DNA of 64,000 nt from Triatoma infestans (GCA_011037195.1 JAAEAF010000646.1:1-64000); one strand, 5' to 3'. Counted from the stretch's first letter, positions 22,029 through 32,094 are shown. A program made the numbers and translations. Notes: generated by a model from the sequence alone, not told the origin.

Positions 22029-22345
22029 TTATTGTTTACTTAGGCTGTTTGATGATGGAAAAAGTAAGTCTCGCGGCCACAGGCGTTTCAGACGGCGGGG
22101 AGGACTGCCTGGAATATGGGCAGAGGTCAATTGTAGGACGAGAGGGTTAGGATGAAGGAGGAGAGATTCATGGAATTTTTTGTAAGGGAGGATATCATTT
22201 CTGCGATGAAAGGGATTTTTAGGTCGTTGTGTAAGGTCAGGTTGGATACGTAATATGGGGCTTGGGTGATTTTGCGGAGGATTCTGGATTGGAGGGACAT
22301 TAAAATTTAATGTAACCTTCATATTCGGCGGTTGCAATTTATAAT
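22029..22345 (-). pseudogene. 3' end of a jockey-type retrotransposon ORF2
   Basis: The - strand encodes a C-terminal segment ending PGSPPRRLKRLWPRDLLF, closely related to RRLKRRWPRDLLLF at 51830-51780. A run of proline-rich decayed sequence precedes it. The reverse transcriptase core is missing, as expected for a 5'-truncated copy. Confidence 0.7.
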
Positions 22346-22851
22346 AATTGTACTAACTAGGGATAGAAGAATGTTGTATGAATGTTCCACACCAGACCTA
22401 TTTTCAAAAATCATTTCTCTTACAAAATTCACAAATTTTTTTTTTGTTTGTTTTGCTTAGTTTGAGTGTTGATTATTATACCATATTTTTGGTGAAAATT
22501 TTCTACTTTAAAATGTTGGGCATACATGTTAATAATTATTGTAATGAGATTAAAGAGAGAGATACATAAAAATTAACGAGGAGTTCTGATGCTGTTTCTA
22601 GCTGGAATCATCGAAATCCTATTCACGTTTTATCTAATGACTGGATCATACTAAGGTGTTTTTTTTTCTGCATTATAGTAATAATGTTCCGTTGTGTCGG
22701 CTTATGTCGAGAATACCTAAACATTATGACTATGAGAGGACAAAAACCAATTTACAAAATCCAAGAAAAAGAGAGTCATTATTTTCAATTATTAGCACAA
22801 ACCCTTTTAATTCTTCATACTTATTGTTTACTCAAAATCAATAATAATTAC
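22346..22851. other. AT-rich sequence downstream of the P450 pseudogene
   Basis: A family S end fragment (gaatgttccacaccagacct near 22380) is visible. The later P450 exons that should follow the pseudogene on the - strand were searched for and not found. Confidence 0.45.
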
Positions 22852-22954
22852 AGTTAAAAATGAAATCAGTTGCAAGATTTCCATTCTTTTCCCAGGTTTT
22901 AATACATATTGTTAGCCATTTTGCATGAATATGGTTCATTATCTATATTATTTC
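22852..22954 (-). pseudogene. P450 pseudogene exon (helix H to I region)
   Basis: Read on the - strand, an acceptor tattgcag is followed by sequence encoding ENNIDNEP, then a damaged middle with an in-frame stop, then WEKNGNLATDFIF before a GTAATT donor. Gene A and gene B have 113-nt exons here (WEDTGRLVTDFLIA and WEETGRLAADFFVA); this copy is 103 nt. The flanking intron also matches gene B (ttatatcttacttagattt at 22964 and 38434). It is paired with the micro-exon at 25349-25309 across the hAT insertion. Confidence 0.72.
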
Positions 22955-23015
22955 CTGCAATACACTTATATCTTACTTAGATTTAAAGCAATTATATATT
23001 TTTATTAAGAAAATA

Positions 23016-23023
23016 CTTATAAC
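23016..23023. repeat. hAT target site duplication, left copy
   Basis: cttataac, repeated exactly at 25295-25302. An 8-bp duplication is the hAT hallmark. Confidence 0.85.
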
Positions 23024-23048
23024 TAAGGAACGGATTTTTATGTATTTA
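23024..23048 (+). repeat. hAT terminal inverted repeat, left
   Basis: Starts taaggaacggattttta and pairs with the reverse complement of 25270-25294, with 21 of 25 positions identical. The start fits the loose hAT end pattern. Confidence 0.85.
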
Positions 23049-23350
23049 AAAATGCCAAATATTTAATTAAAATATGCATTTATTTTCGTCAATTATGTGG
23101 AAAATATGTGATTTTCTTAAAATATTTTCTGGAATATTTAAGTAAAATGGACATTTTTTTTTTATGAAAATGGAATTTTTTTTTTTTGGGACAAGTTATA
23201 ATTATTTATACAAGAAAAGAACATTTTTACAATTTATAATAATTTATTAGGAACAAAATAATTTGTTTTTACAAGTTATAATGATTTATACAACAAAGAA
23301 CATTTTTACTATTTATAAAAAGATGTGTTAAATTTTCAATTTTGAAAACT

Positions 23351-24832
23351 TCACTCTTCGAAATTGTTTGCAACCACATGAAATTTCAAATGTTGGAACG
23401 TAAAGTGACGACGATCTGGGCGTAAGATGGACTTGTAACGACTAAAAGATCGTTCAACATCTACAGATGTTATAGGTGCCTTGCTGAAAGAAGTTATCTC
23501 GTTGGTTGTAAAGGGTACACGATGTTCTGAGGTGACTTCTGTTCCACTGATAATATCAGAAATCTGGCAGATGGTCTCCCACCCTTTGTTCTTGCTCAGT
23601 ACTTCTACCAGTTTTGATCTGATCAAATCTCCCTTACTCCCAGGTATTCCTTCCACCTTTTCTATGACTTTTTTAACGTTGGACACGTTTTCTGTCAGTC
23701 GAACATTTTGGGACTCAAGTTGGGTAATGGCTTGTGCAAGAAATACGCAATTGTCAGAAATGAATGCAAGGTCGTTCCTTAAATTAGGTTTCTCGAATAA
23801 AGACTTGGCTGTATTTATCGCTACTGCTTCGTCTTCGAGATGTGAAAGGAGGATGTGATTTTATTGTAGTTTTCATAGTAATACTGAGCTGCTTCCAGCC
23901 AAGTACCCCATCTTGTCAATATTGGTTCTGGTGGAAGGCCACAAGTCTGGATAGAGATCTTTTAGCATTTTAATGCGACTTGGAGCTTTTAAGAACACTT
24001 TTTTAACCGAGGAGATTAAGGAATCTACGTCACTGAACAAAGATCGGACAGTTTCTGCTACTCGATGCAAGGCATGAGCATACACGTCACATGAATTATC
24101 TTAGGATAAAATACCTGAATAGATTGCCCAGCCTTGACCATGTTGGGGGCAGCATCAGAGAGAAACAAAAGAACATTTTTCGTTCAAAACTCCACTGGGC
24201 CATAGGATATGCATTGAGGCATCGAAGAATCGTGAAATGGTGGAATGATTGCATTTTTCGAGAACCTCACAGTTCAAAAGGAATGGCTTTGAATCCACAT
24301 CAGCATCACTGTCAAGTTTTCCAATAACTGCATTGGCAATATACCTGCCCTCAACGTCAGTGGTTTCATCAATTGACACCCAAATCGGTCCATCTTTGAT
24401 ATGTTCTCGAATTTTGGTTAGTGTATCTTTATAGATATCTTCCAGGTAGTTTTTCCGCAGAGTGCTCTCGTCAGGCATTTTTTTCCCAATATAGGTCTCT
24501 AAGAATCCTTTGAAATGAGGATTTTTAAGTTTGTGGAAAGGGATATTTGCTCTAACCAAAGCCCGACACAGATCTGTACTCAGAGTAGACTTACTTGATG
24601 ATGGAGATGTAAGGAAGGCTTGATAGGACGTCCTCTCTTTCTTTCTGTTTTTATTCTCTATGTGCGATCCGGTGGCAATATGTTGGGTGACTTGGGAACG
24701 TTGAGAGCAAGAAACGCGCTTGTCACAAGCTGTGCAGTACAAAATGTTTCCATCACTTCGAAAAAGTTCTGCTGGAAACTCGCGAAGATATTTAGCAACC
24801 AGTTGTCAGTTTGAGGCCGATGTTCGTGGCAT
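23351..24832 (-). pseudogene. hAT transposase, frameshifted
   Basis: The frame runs from a methionine at 24832 (MPRTSASN) to a stop at 23351, about 494 codons. An N-terminal zinc-finger-like segment CTACDKRVSC...QHIATGSH (BED-type) comes first. The RNase H-like core begins with WVSIDETTDVEGRYIAN, and a [12 protein letters not shown] segment lies in a shifted frame near 24150. The C-terminal dimerisation domain reads APITSVDVERSFSRYKSIL and HLKFHVVANNFEE. One stop near residue 9, two frame changes around 24180-24050 and another near 23880 show that it is dead. The domains are otherwise well preserved, implying recent activity. Confidence 0.85.
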
Positions 24833-25269
24833 TTCACCCAAAAAAAGAATACACTAAGTGACCGAACGAAATGAATTGGACACTTCAACGAACGAGCTGA
24901 AAGAACAGACAACGTCAGACAACTTCAAAGAACTAACAAGTGCCCGTCACTGTTTAGCAGCATTCTGTGTAAATTACAATAACCATTGTACCCACTGTGA
25001 TTCACAGCCCTACAGTCTGTGGTTCACAGTTCCTGTCAACCACCTTCCAATTATGAAAATATGCCCAAAATGAAAAATATGAAAAAATATGTACATATTT
25101 TGATTAATGTAGAAATATTTATTTATTTTGATCAAATATGTATAAATATGCGATAACATCCAAATATGTGGAAATATGTGAAATAAAAGTAGACCCAAAC
25201 GGCTTAAAAAGTGTCAGTATGAATACTTCTAGTTGAAAAACGTCTGTAAATTGCCTAGAAAAAAATATG

Positions 25270-25294
25270 TAAATACATACGAATCCGTTACCTA
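25270..25294 (-). repeat. hAT terminal inverted repeat, right
   Basis: The reverse complement starts taggtaacggattcgtatgt and matches the left end at 21 of 25 positions. Confidence 0.85.
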
Positions 25295-25302
25295 CTTATA
25301 AC
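25295..25302. repeat. hAT target site duplication, right copy
   Basis: cttataac, identical to 23016-23023. Confidence 0.85.
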
Positions 25303-25308
25303 ACTTAC

Positions 25309-25349
25309 CTCCAATTTGTTTCTTATATTCTATTTTAAATTTGTAAAAT
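25309..25349 (-). pseudogene. P450 pseudogene micro-exon
   Basis: On the - strand, an acceptor ttatcag precedes 41 nt resembling gene B's 40-nt micro-exon (VLQARIEHRKKLG), and GTAAGT follows. One extra T in the aattta run shifts the frame and creates stops; ignoring it, the residues read like ILQIKIEYKKQIG. The upstream intron also resembles gene B. This is the same locus as the exon at 22954-22852. Confidence 0.72.
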
Positions 25350-25613
25350 CTGATAAAGTGAAAACTATTGTATTTCAATTAATAATTAATCAAATCTATC
25401 AATTTACAATTCCTAAAGTACTAAATGGCACTTAATATGAAATGCCATTAGTAACTACATGTATTTCCTCAAATACCGTGGTTTCTGAGTGAGTATTATT
25501 TCTCAGATATACACACTGGTGACTAAGCAAGCCTTAGTACTGGCACTGTCCGCTAGATTGCTACACAATCTATATATCAATAGATGTTGCAAACTATACT
25601 TTTAAATTTACTG

Positions 25614-25753
25614 GGGTTAAACTCATATCATAGAGGGCAGGTAACAAGTTGACCAGGTATACACTCTCTAACCCTTGGGATTATCACCGGCTATTGTCTG
25701 ACCAGGCAGTAAATTCCTTTTTTACCTGCACCCCCCCCGTGACATGATTTCAC
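25614..25753. mobile_element. Small MITE, copy 1
   Basis: About 140 bp. The left end gggttaaactcatatcatag followed by agggcaggtaac is roughly mirrored at the right end by ttacctgcaccccccccgtgacatgatttcac. A second copy lies at 27602-27752. No coding capacity. The superfamily is not clear. Confidence 0.55.
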
Positions 25754-26149
25754 ACATTTTCAAAATTTCTTGATCATTCGTATCCCAGCACTTACTAAGG
25801 TACATACAGATTTAAATGAATAGAATTATGGAATTTCTGAAAAGTTTATATAGTTGTGGGAAACATGTGGCAGCAATAGGAATCGCACAATTTTTAATAA
25901 CACACCACCTAATAAGTCAATTTATGGTATATGTAAATTGTGGATCTGATCAAACCATCGAATCCAACGGTATATAATTATACAAATTAATATAGAAAGT
26001 GTAACAGGGTAGAGTAACAAAGACCCGCTGGTGGCATATGTAGGTCAACCAAAAAGTGTTTTTTATCTGTAGTGTATAAAAGAGATACCACAACTTTACG
26101 ACGTGTGTTGGCCGAAAATATTAAACGAGGTACTACCATGATCATAAAT

Positions 26150-26590
26150 AGCTGGAGAAGCTACCAAAGTTTAGATTCATTAGGGTAGTCTTCATTAAGA
26201 GATATTTGCCTAAATTTACCAAGAGCCTACTGAGCCATAGTTGAAGGGATATAAGGCTAATAGTGGGTCTACTAACAGGGCACTGTAGGCTGAATAGGCA
26301 CATGCACCATTTATTACTTGCAGACAACGCATTATGTCGTTTCTGCAGGATCGAGGCGGAAACCCCGGTGCACATCCTTTGTGAGTGTGCCGAACTGGCA
26401 TGAACAAGGCTTCTTCAACTGGGTACTAGTTATCCCGAAGCCACGAGCTTCATGACGGAGCCACATTCAGCTTTGCTAGGCCTGATTAAGAGGGTGAAGC
26501 TGAAGGATGTGCTATAAACACACAAAATACCTCTTAATGTAGGTCGCAGTGGAATGAGGCGTGGCCCTCCCCAAACTAATCTAATCTGAT
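26150..26590 (+). pseudogene. 3' end of a non-LTR retrotransposon (zinc-finger tail)
   Basis: The + strand reads LLTGHCRLNRHMHHLLLADN, then CRFCRIEAETPVHILCECAE, the zinc-binding tail that follows RNase H in R1/LOA/jockey-like proteins. A decayed stretch ends in the aatctaatctgatct type of simple tail near 26575-26590. It is dead and 5'-truncated. Confidence 0.7.
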
Positions 26591-26595
26591 CTACC

Positions 26596-27115
26596 CCTAA
26601 AGAATAACAACTACTGGGTCTGGAACAAAAGTCCAGGCCCAGGTTTTACCCATCTAAGTTTCACCACAGACCAAACAAATCGGACCAAAACCTTAAAAGG
26701 ACATTGCTTAAAATTCTCTACCGATATCCTATTCGGGCCAAAGGTCCTAAACTTAATCTCTTCATAGCCCAAACCATATGTCATTACATGCATGGCTGTT
26801 TCCTCCTCCGCCTCACAAACTCGACAAAAAGGGTCATGCATGAGCCCATTGTATAGAGATTTTCCTTAAGCCACAATGCCCAGTGAGGAAGCCAAGTAGA
26901 TGCCTGTGAGAGGTCGTGAAAGACATCGGATCCCGCTACTCAAAGCTAGGTCCGGACCCCCAATGTGCATCTTAGACTGCCGAAAACCCACTGCACTAAT
27001 CCATAAGGATGAGTGTTTTGAGGTTATCCACGTCTGGAAGCCTGACAAACATGTGCCAGAAGACACACCAACAGCAGGCTCGAAGTTCGAAACATACTCA
27101 GTAGAGTACATTTCG
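26596..27115 (-). pseudogene. RNase H to zinc-finger tail of a non-LTR retrotransposon
   Basis: The - strand encodes FRQSKMHIGGPDLALSSGI, LSRPLTGIYLASSLGIVA, and then DPFCRVCEAEEETAMHVM. This is the same domain order as the copy at 26150-26590 but in the opposite orientation, so the two 3' ends meet tail to tail near 26593. One in-frame stop sits near 26868. The + strand open frame across the same bases is an antisense shadow. Confidence 0.65.
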
Positions 27116-27236
27116 ATAAATGAAGAGTTGTTTAAGGATTTTGTGGATGCCCATAAGTATTTTTATAAGTAGTTATTAGTAGTTTATTCCTTTATTAGTT
27201 AGTACACGATAGATTTAGTTGTTTTTTTGTTTTTTT

Positions 27237-27412
27237 TGACAAGGCCGCCACAACAGCTTTTTTTTATACAAGGCCTCTTAGCCGCCAAATTTATTTTATT
27301 GCGGATATTTCTTATATAAAATGTATTCAGTTTATTTTGACAAGGCCCTTTAGGCCGCCAATCTCATTTTATTGTGGATATTTCTTATATAACATGTATT
27401 CCATTTTAATGT
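27237..27412. repeat. Short tandem duplication, unit about 70 bp
   Basis: The unit caaggcc(c)tcttagccgccaa...attttattgcggatatttcttatataaaatgtattc occurs at about 27270-27336 and again at 27340-27405. A partial unit, gacaaggccgccac, comes before them. Confidence 0.65.
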
Positions 27413-27601
27413 TTTTGGTGTTCATTGGTGTTCTATCCACACAACCAGCAAGATGAGTCTGAAACCCAAAGAATGTTTGAACTTTTCTCTGTGATTTCAC
27501 AACATATTTATTTTCATAATAATTTTGATCCGTTAGGAAAGAAAATATTGGAAAAACCTATCTTATAGTTTTCCTTCTTGTGATTTAGAAATTACAAAAT
27601 G

Positions 27602-27752
27602 ACCCCCTTAAACCATGTCATAGGTGGCAACCCTTCATAACAGGTGCCTGTTACTACAGCTTTAGCAAACCCTTTTAAACAATAGCCACCCTTACTTTTG
27701 TTACCCCCAATTTAATCTTTTTTACCTGCCCCTTGTGAGATGAGTTTAACCC
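27602..27752. mobile_element. Small MITE, copy 2
   Basis: About 150 bp. The right end gatgagtttaaccc is the reverse complement of copy 1's left end gggttaaactcat, and the left end ccccttaaaccatgtcatag is an imperfect inverted match. atttattg follows it and resembles atttactg before copy 1. Confidence 0.5.
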
Positions 27753-27760
27753 ATTTATTG

Positions 27761-28182
27761 TTTTTTTTTTTTTTTCAGATGTTTCGATATATATTATTAT
27801 GTCAAAATCATGTTTCATCTAATCTTTTATAATATTAACTTAAAATATGAGGATGATGATATTGTTAGTATAACAACACTATAAGGAATATTTTTTTGTG
27901 AAAAATGGAGAAGAATTTCTGTTCCAAGTTATAATCAAATAGTAGACCATGATAAAATCGCAGTTCAAATTATAGTACTATTGTAGTTTGGTATTTAATT
28001 ATCACATTCCAATATAATGTGTTTTATGTAGCAGTTTAAACAGAATATATTAGATTAAGATATTTATTTTTTTTAACAGTCATTTGTCAAAGTTAAATTT
28101 TACTTTGATTTAATAAAAAAAAAAAACTATTGTTTCTCGATTGTCTTTCATCATTTTCTTGTTACTTCATCAAGTATTTTAG
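27761..28182. other. AT-rich sequence, nothing identified
   Basis: No exon or repeat was recognised. The segment ends in tattttag, which could act as a splice acceptor before the open frame at 28183. Confidence 0.4.
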
Positions 28183-28395
28183 ATGCTGAGGACATTAGAT
28201 TCGGATAAACTTTGGATGTATGTATATCTTAGTTTGCTCTTACAAACAATCCTAGGTTCCATACAGGTATCTGAAAGACTAAGATTGACTCGCATACGTT
28301 TATTCTTATGTGGAGAGTTCAGACAAAGAACCCCATGGTGGTTAAATAGTGTTGAACTAAGACATGAGGAAAAGTGGGAAGCTAGACCTCAATAG
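28183..28395 (+). CDS. Unidentified 70-codon open frame
   Basis: I do not recognise this frame. It starts MLRTLDSDKLWMYVYLSLLL, where residues 11-25 are hydrophobic enough for a membrane segment or signal anchor. It continues with a basic, tryptophan-containing part (RQRTPWWLNSVELRHEEKWE) and a TAG stop. A T-rich tract ending in tag lies immediately upstream, so it could be an exon. The composition is less AT-biased than the flanks. It may equally be a decayed transposon fragment. Confidence 0.25.
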   Translation: MLRTLDSDKLWMYVYLSLLLQTILGSIQVSERLRLTRIRLFLCGEFRQRTPWWLNSVELRHEEKWEARPQ

Positions 28396-28432
28396 CGAAC
28401 TTGTTGCAAACGCCTTACCACTCTTATTTTTA

Positions 28433-28440
28433 CGGTTTAT
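28433..28440. repeat. Family Y target duplication, left copy
   Basis: cggtttat, versus ctgtttat at 29506-29513 (seven of eight positions identical). Confidence 0.6.
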
Positions 28441-29505
28441 CAGTGGCGGCTCCTGACTTGGATATGTGGGGGTTCAACATTTTTTTTTTTAAATTATCTG
28501 TTTTTGTAATTAGTATTAATGATTAAGTTGGGACGCGGGGGACCGGCATTTTTAATCCTAATTCTATCTTCGCAGGTTAAATTATCCGAATTTTTAATTA
28601 AATATTCAACACTATTAATTGCTACAGATTGTGACATGATAAATTGAAAACAGAAGGAATGAAAAAATGTTTAAAACTTTATCTAATGTAAAAATAATAT
28701 TTAGAAATATAATAATATAAATATAGAAAAATATATAAAATATAATTACTTAAAAAAATAAACCAATTCGAATCCAAAAGCTTGATAAAAATATAAAAAT
28801 TCACACTTTGGCAGAGGCCACATCGCACAAAAAAATAACGAACGGCCGTTACAGTGCAATATCGAATGTGCAACTAACTTCGGATAAGATCGGGTAATTC
28901 GTTCAACTACAGCTAGCTAGTATTCAACGTTCATCGCGCAAGAATCCCCCACTCTTATTTTAAAAAGTTAATAGGAAACACACGTTTCTACACTAACACA
29001 AAGAAATGTTTTTATATATACATATATATATATTAAATTCTCCAGCGCGATACCGAATTGTGAACCCCCTGCTTCCTACACTTTATACATCTCCTGATAT
29101 GTGCACGCATTATACCTACAATCGTACAAAAATGCACAATACATTAAACAACACATTAGAGTGAGCTCCTATACTGATATACGTTCCTATTCGTTTATGT
29201 TCGATTCTCCTCGGATTTGACAAACAAATTATTTTTTTCACATCATTCATTCATTCATTTACATGGATTTGATTGAAACTATATCAGGATTCAATTTTTA
29301 TAAGCTATATTCATTCAATTTTTGCTGTGACCAATGTTTGAAAGTAATATAAATAAAAATGAAAATATTTTTTGAAATTGAAATACGAAATAAAAATAAG
29401 AGAAAGTAATAAACATATGATAATTTGTTGTTTTTAATTTTTAATTTTTTTTCAAATAGCTGGGGGGTTCAGTCGCGCAATCGCGAATACCAGTAGCCGC
29501 CATTG
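28441..29505 (+). mobile_element. Non-autonomous hAT-like element (family Y), copy 1
   Basis: 1065 bp with no transposase. It begins cagtggcggctcctgacttg and ends agtagccgccattg, whose reverse complement is caatggcggctact, so the ends are short inverted repeats of the CAGTGGCGGCT type. Near-perfect 8-bp duplications flank it. Both points favour the hAT superfamily. A second, inverted copy lies at 45901-46970. Confidence 0.72.
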
Positions 29506-29604
29506 CTGTTTATTAAAATTTATGCTCATTAAAAACATTTTAAAACAAACTTTTTCAAACACCATTTAACTCTATTAAATGTAATAAAAAAACTTTTTAA
29601 AATT

Positions 29605-29770
29605 TCTTATCCCGTTCTTCATTTATATTATCGAGAAATTTCAAAATATTAAAAGGTCCTTCTTGCCTATTTGTAAGCACGATCCTGCTAGCTTAACTTA
29701 GTATTGAATATTAGCCCCAGGAAATGGATAATTTCTTTGTAATGAATCGATGTGTCATCCTGCATTAAAC
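29605..29770 (-). pseudogene. Decayed fragment of an element I-like reverse transcriptase
   Basis: The + strand tatcccgttcttcatttata ... gatcctgct ... gaatattagccccaggaaa aligns with 15965-16095 of element I (cgctccgttccccatttata ... gatcctgcc ... gaatatgaggcctaggaaa). That region encodes the part after the YVDD motif. Indels abolish any frame. Confidence 0.6.
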
Positions 29771-29989
29771 GAGGGAAATGTGGGCATATCTTTTATACTT
29801 TTAAGGAAATTAAAATTCCATTCCAAAACTCCATTTGCAATTCTAATTATTTATTCATATTATAATTTGTTTTTACTCGCCATTTTGTTGTATTATTAAT
29901 ATAATTATTTTTAAATTTCAATTTGCTTTTGGATTGAGGTTTTTCTTGTCACCTTTTTTGTTCGTTTTCATAATCCGATTTATTTAAGT

Positions 29990-30190
29990 TTTCGCCACGG
30001 TGGAAGAATGGTTAGAGGCCTCAGACCGCAAAGTTGACGTGTACGTATTGTGGTACTGGGTTCGATTCCTGGTTTTGCTTTAGATTTTATTTGATATAAA
30101 GTGAAATATATTTTCCATCCCCCCCCCATCCACCACACCTGATTGGTAGTTGGACGTAAAGCCCGTCTGAAAACAGAAAAGCATTACTCT
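29990..30190 (+). mobile_element. tRNA-derived SINE (SINE-3)
   Basis: The tRNA-like head contains an A box in tggaagaatggttagaggcc and a perfect B box ggttcgattcc at 30059-30069. A C-rich stretch and a tail with cctgattggtagttggacgt follow. The body differs from SINE-1 and SINE-2, so it is a separate family. Only one copy was seen. Confidence 0.65.
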
Positions 30191-30361
30191 ACTTTACATT
30201 TAGATATGTTCCTTTAACTTCTGTGGCCTAAAGCCTTAATTTTATACGTGATAAAGCATCCACCTTTGTGTTTGTTTTTCCAGCTTGGATTCTATGCCAT
30301 AACTATATTTTTCTAGATTTTCTCTTCCGCAAGCTCACAGAATTCGGGTATTTTAAATTAT

Positions 30362-30365
30362 TTAA
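30362..30365. repeat. TTAA target site, left
   Basis: TTAA directly before the CCCTTCCATTGC end. The matching TTAA is at 31397-31400. Confidence 0.75.
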
Positions 30366-31396
30366 CCCTTCCATTGCTAATACCACATTAAAGTGGGTAC
30401 ACTTGACGTTCTCCACAGGCTAATACCACATTTATGTGTATTGGTCTAGCACTCTCCCACAGGCTAATACCACATATGTGTGGTTTGATGCTTTTTCGTA
30501 TCTTTGCTACTCCTACATGAAAGTATATTTTTTTACTTCTCCCAGCGACATCTATACATCCATGGGCATCCATAGAATATTTTTATTTCACTTAAATGGC
30601 AATAGATGGCAAGAAACCTTTTTGCTAGTCTCTCATAATTGCGACATCATTTTTAAATCTCCCATCGACATCCGTACAATTTTCAGAATATTTTCTTTTG
30701 CCTATTATGTTATACTAAAATAAAAGATGGCAATAATCCCTTGCGACCTTTTTGTCGGCGAATTTCTTGGGTTTATTATCCATCCCTTTTCCAAACAACC
30801 CTTGTACCTACATATGTTTGTCATTGTAACGTTTGCGTCTGTTTGAATAACTTCTCTTTTGCAGTTTTTCAATCTAATTTTCTATTACTTACACTTTTAG
30901 TATTTTGATTATTATTTTCGACATGGTACTGTCAACTGTTGGGACAATAAGGAAATCCACCAAATGGTACAGGAAGTTTTTTTTCCGTGTTTCGAATAGG
31001 AAGTGTAGTGCCGTGTTTCGAGATATATCACACTAAACAAACATTCTAATTTTCTTTTAAGTGTTTTTTTATTACGTTTTTAATTTATATTTGTTTAAGA
31101 TATTTTAAATATAATTTTTTTTTTAACAAACCTTTAATAGGCTTATATTATTAAGCTTTACTTACAGCTAAAAATTAATTAGTTCACTGGAAATTTAGAC
31201 AGTTACTAATTAAATAGAGATTTAAAAAGTTTAAAATAGGGATTTAAAATGTTAAAGAACGGATTTTAAAGCTTAAAGAGTTGTAAACCAAAAGTGGGGA
31301 AAAATCTACGACTGACAAAAGAATTTTAGCATGGGGGGGACGACTGCCAGTGAGTCAGCCTAGCACGCAGTGTACTAATACTCTGCAATGAAAGGG
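30366..31396. mobile_element. piggyBac-like non-autonomous element
   Basis: 1031 bp flanked on both sides by TTAA. The ends are cccttccattgc and the reverse complement of gcaatgaaaggg, a 12-bp inverted repeat with one mismatch. Both points are diagnostic of the piggyBac superfamily. Three subterminal repeats each consist of ctaataccacat plus a short palindrome (30376-30492). No transposase could be read, so it depends on a partner in trans. Confidence 0.8.
30376..30492 (+). repeat. Three subterminal repeats of the piggyBac-like element
   Basis: GCTAATA followed by a palindrome occurs three times at about 45-bp spacing: ccacattaaagtgg, cacatttatgtg, and ccacatatgtgtgg. Each could form a small hairpin or bind a dimer. 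A related tgtactaatactctgc lies near the opposite end. Confidence 0.7.
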
Positions 31397-31400
31397 TTAA

Positions 31401-32012
31401 CCAAACAAAAGGTTTTAGATCCATTCTTATCTGAAAACATCATATAAATATGGCCTAAAATAATGAGTTGTCCAAAACTATCCGTTGTAATTCTTTTTCA
31501 GTTGAGCTGTAATTAATTTCATGTATGTTTAAACTGGGACAGACATAACCAATAGGGTGATTAGCTCTACTAAATTTTTGTGTTATTACGCCTTAAAGCA
31601 AAGTTGCTAATATGAAGGAATGGTTTTTTATTCCATCTATAGCAACGATATGGTCTAAATATGCTAATACATCTATTCGGAAAATATTCCGATTTGTCTG
31701 AATGGATTTTGTGATTGTGTTTTCTTAAAATTTGGAATTCGACTTACACACCGTTTATTGGGTTGCAATCTAATCACATTTAGGTTTCTAATCACATCTG
31801 CATTGTTTGAAGACCAATATGTACCTCTCCATTGCTATTATATACAACTTAACTTTGAGTAAAATTTAATTGTTCAAGATAATTTCTGAATTTTATGCCT
31901 GTTTAATGTTTTTTTTAAAAACAGAGGTTCGGATTTTTTTTTACAAAATATCATATTAAGTTATAGAGTGAAGTAATGTCTAATAAAAATAATTTTTTTT
32001 AATATAAAATAG
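31401..32012. other. Sequence between the piggyBac-like element and gene B's 3' end
   Basis: AT-rich with no exon or repeat recognised. It probably includes the gene B 3' flank. Confidence 0.4.
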
Positions 32013-32018
32013 TTTATT
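32013..32018 (-). terminator. Candidate polyadenylation signal of gene B
   Basis: AATAAA on the - strand, 77 nt downstream of the TAA/TGA end of the last P450 exon. Spacing is reasonable, but the region is AT-rich. Confidence 0.45.
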
Positions 32019-32094
32019 ACTTGCCAAAAGTTATTAAATATATGGAACTTGTTCATTTAATTACAAAGAAAATAATTATTTTCAACAATAAATT

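Larger units (their letters stand above)
23024..25294 (-). mobile_element. hAT DNA transposon, 2271 bp, with decayed transposase
   Basis: The element is bounded by the 8-bp duplication cttataac and by 25-bp terminal inverted repeats, 23024-23048 (taaggaacggatttttatgt...) and 25270-25294, which differ at four positions. It holds one transposase frame on the - strand. It lies in a P450 pseudogene intron, 6 bp downstream of the micro-exon's GT donor. Ends, duplication length and the transposase agree on the hAT superfamily. Confidence 0.92.

Noticed and set aside
26900..27172. 90-codon open frame on the + strand
   Set aside because: Most of it is antisense to the RNase H and zinc-finger tail of the - strand retrotransposon.
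30436..30723. 95-codon open frame on the + strand
   Set aside because: It lies inside the piggyBac-like element, begins in its subterminal repeats, and shows no transposase motif.
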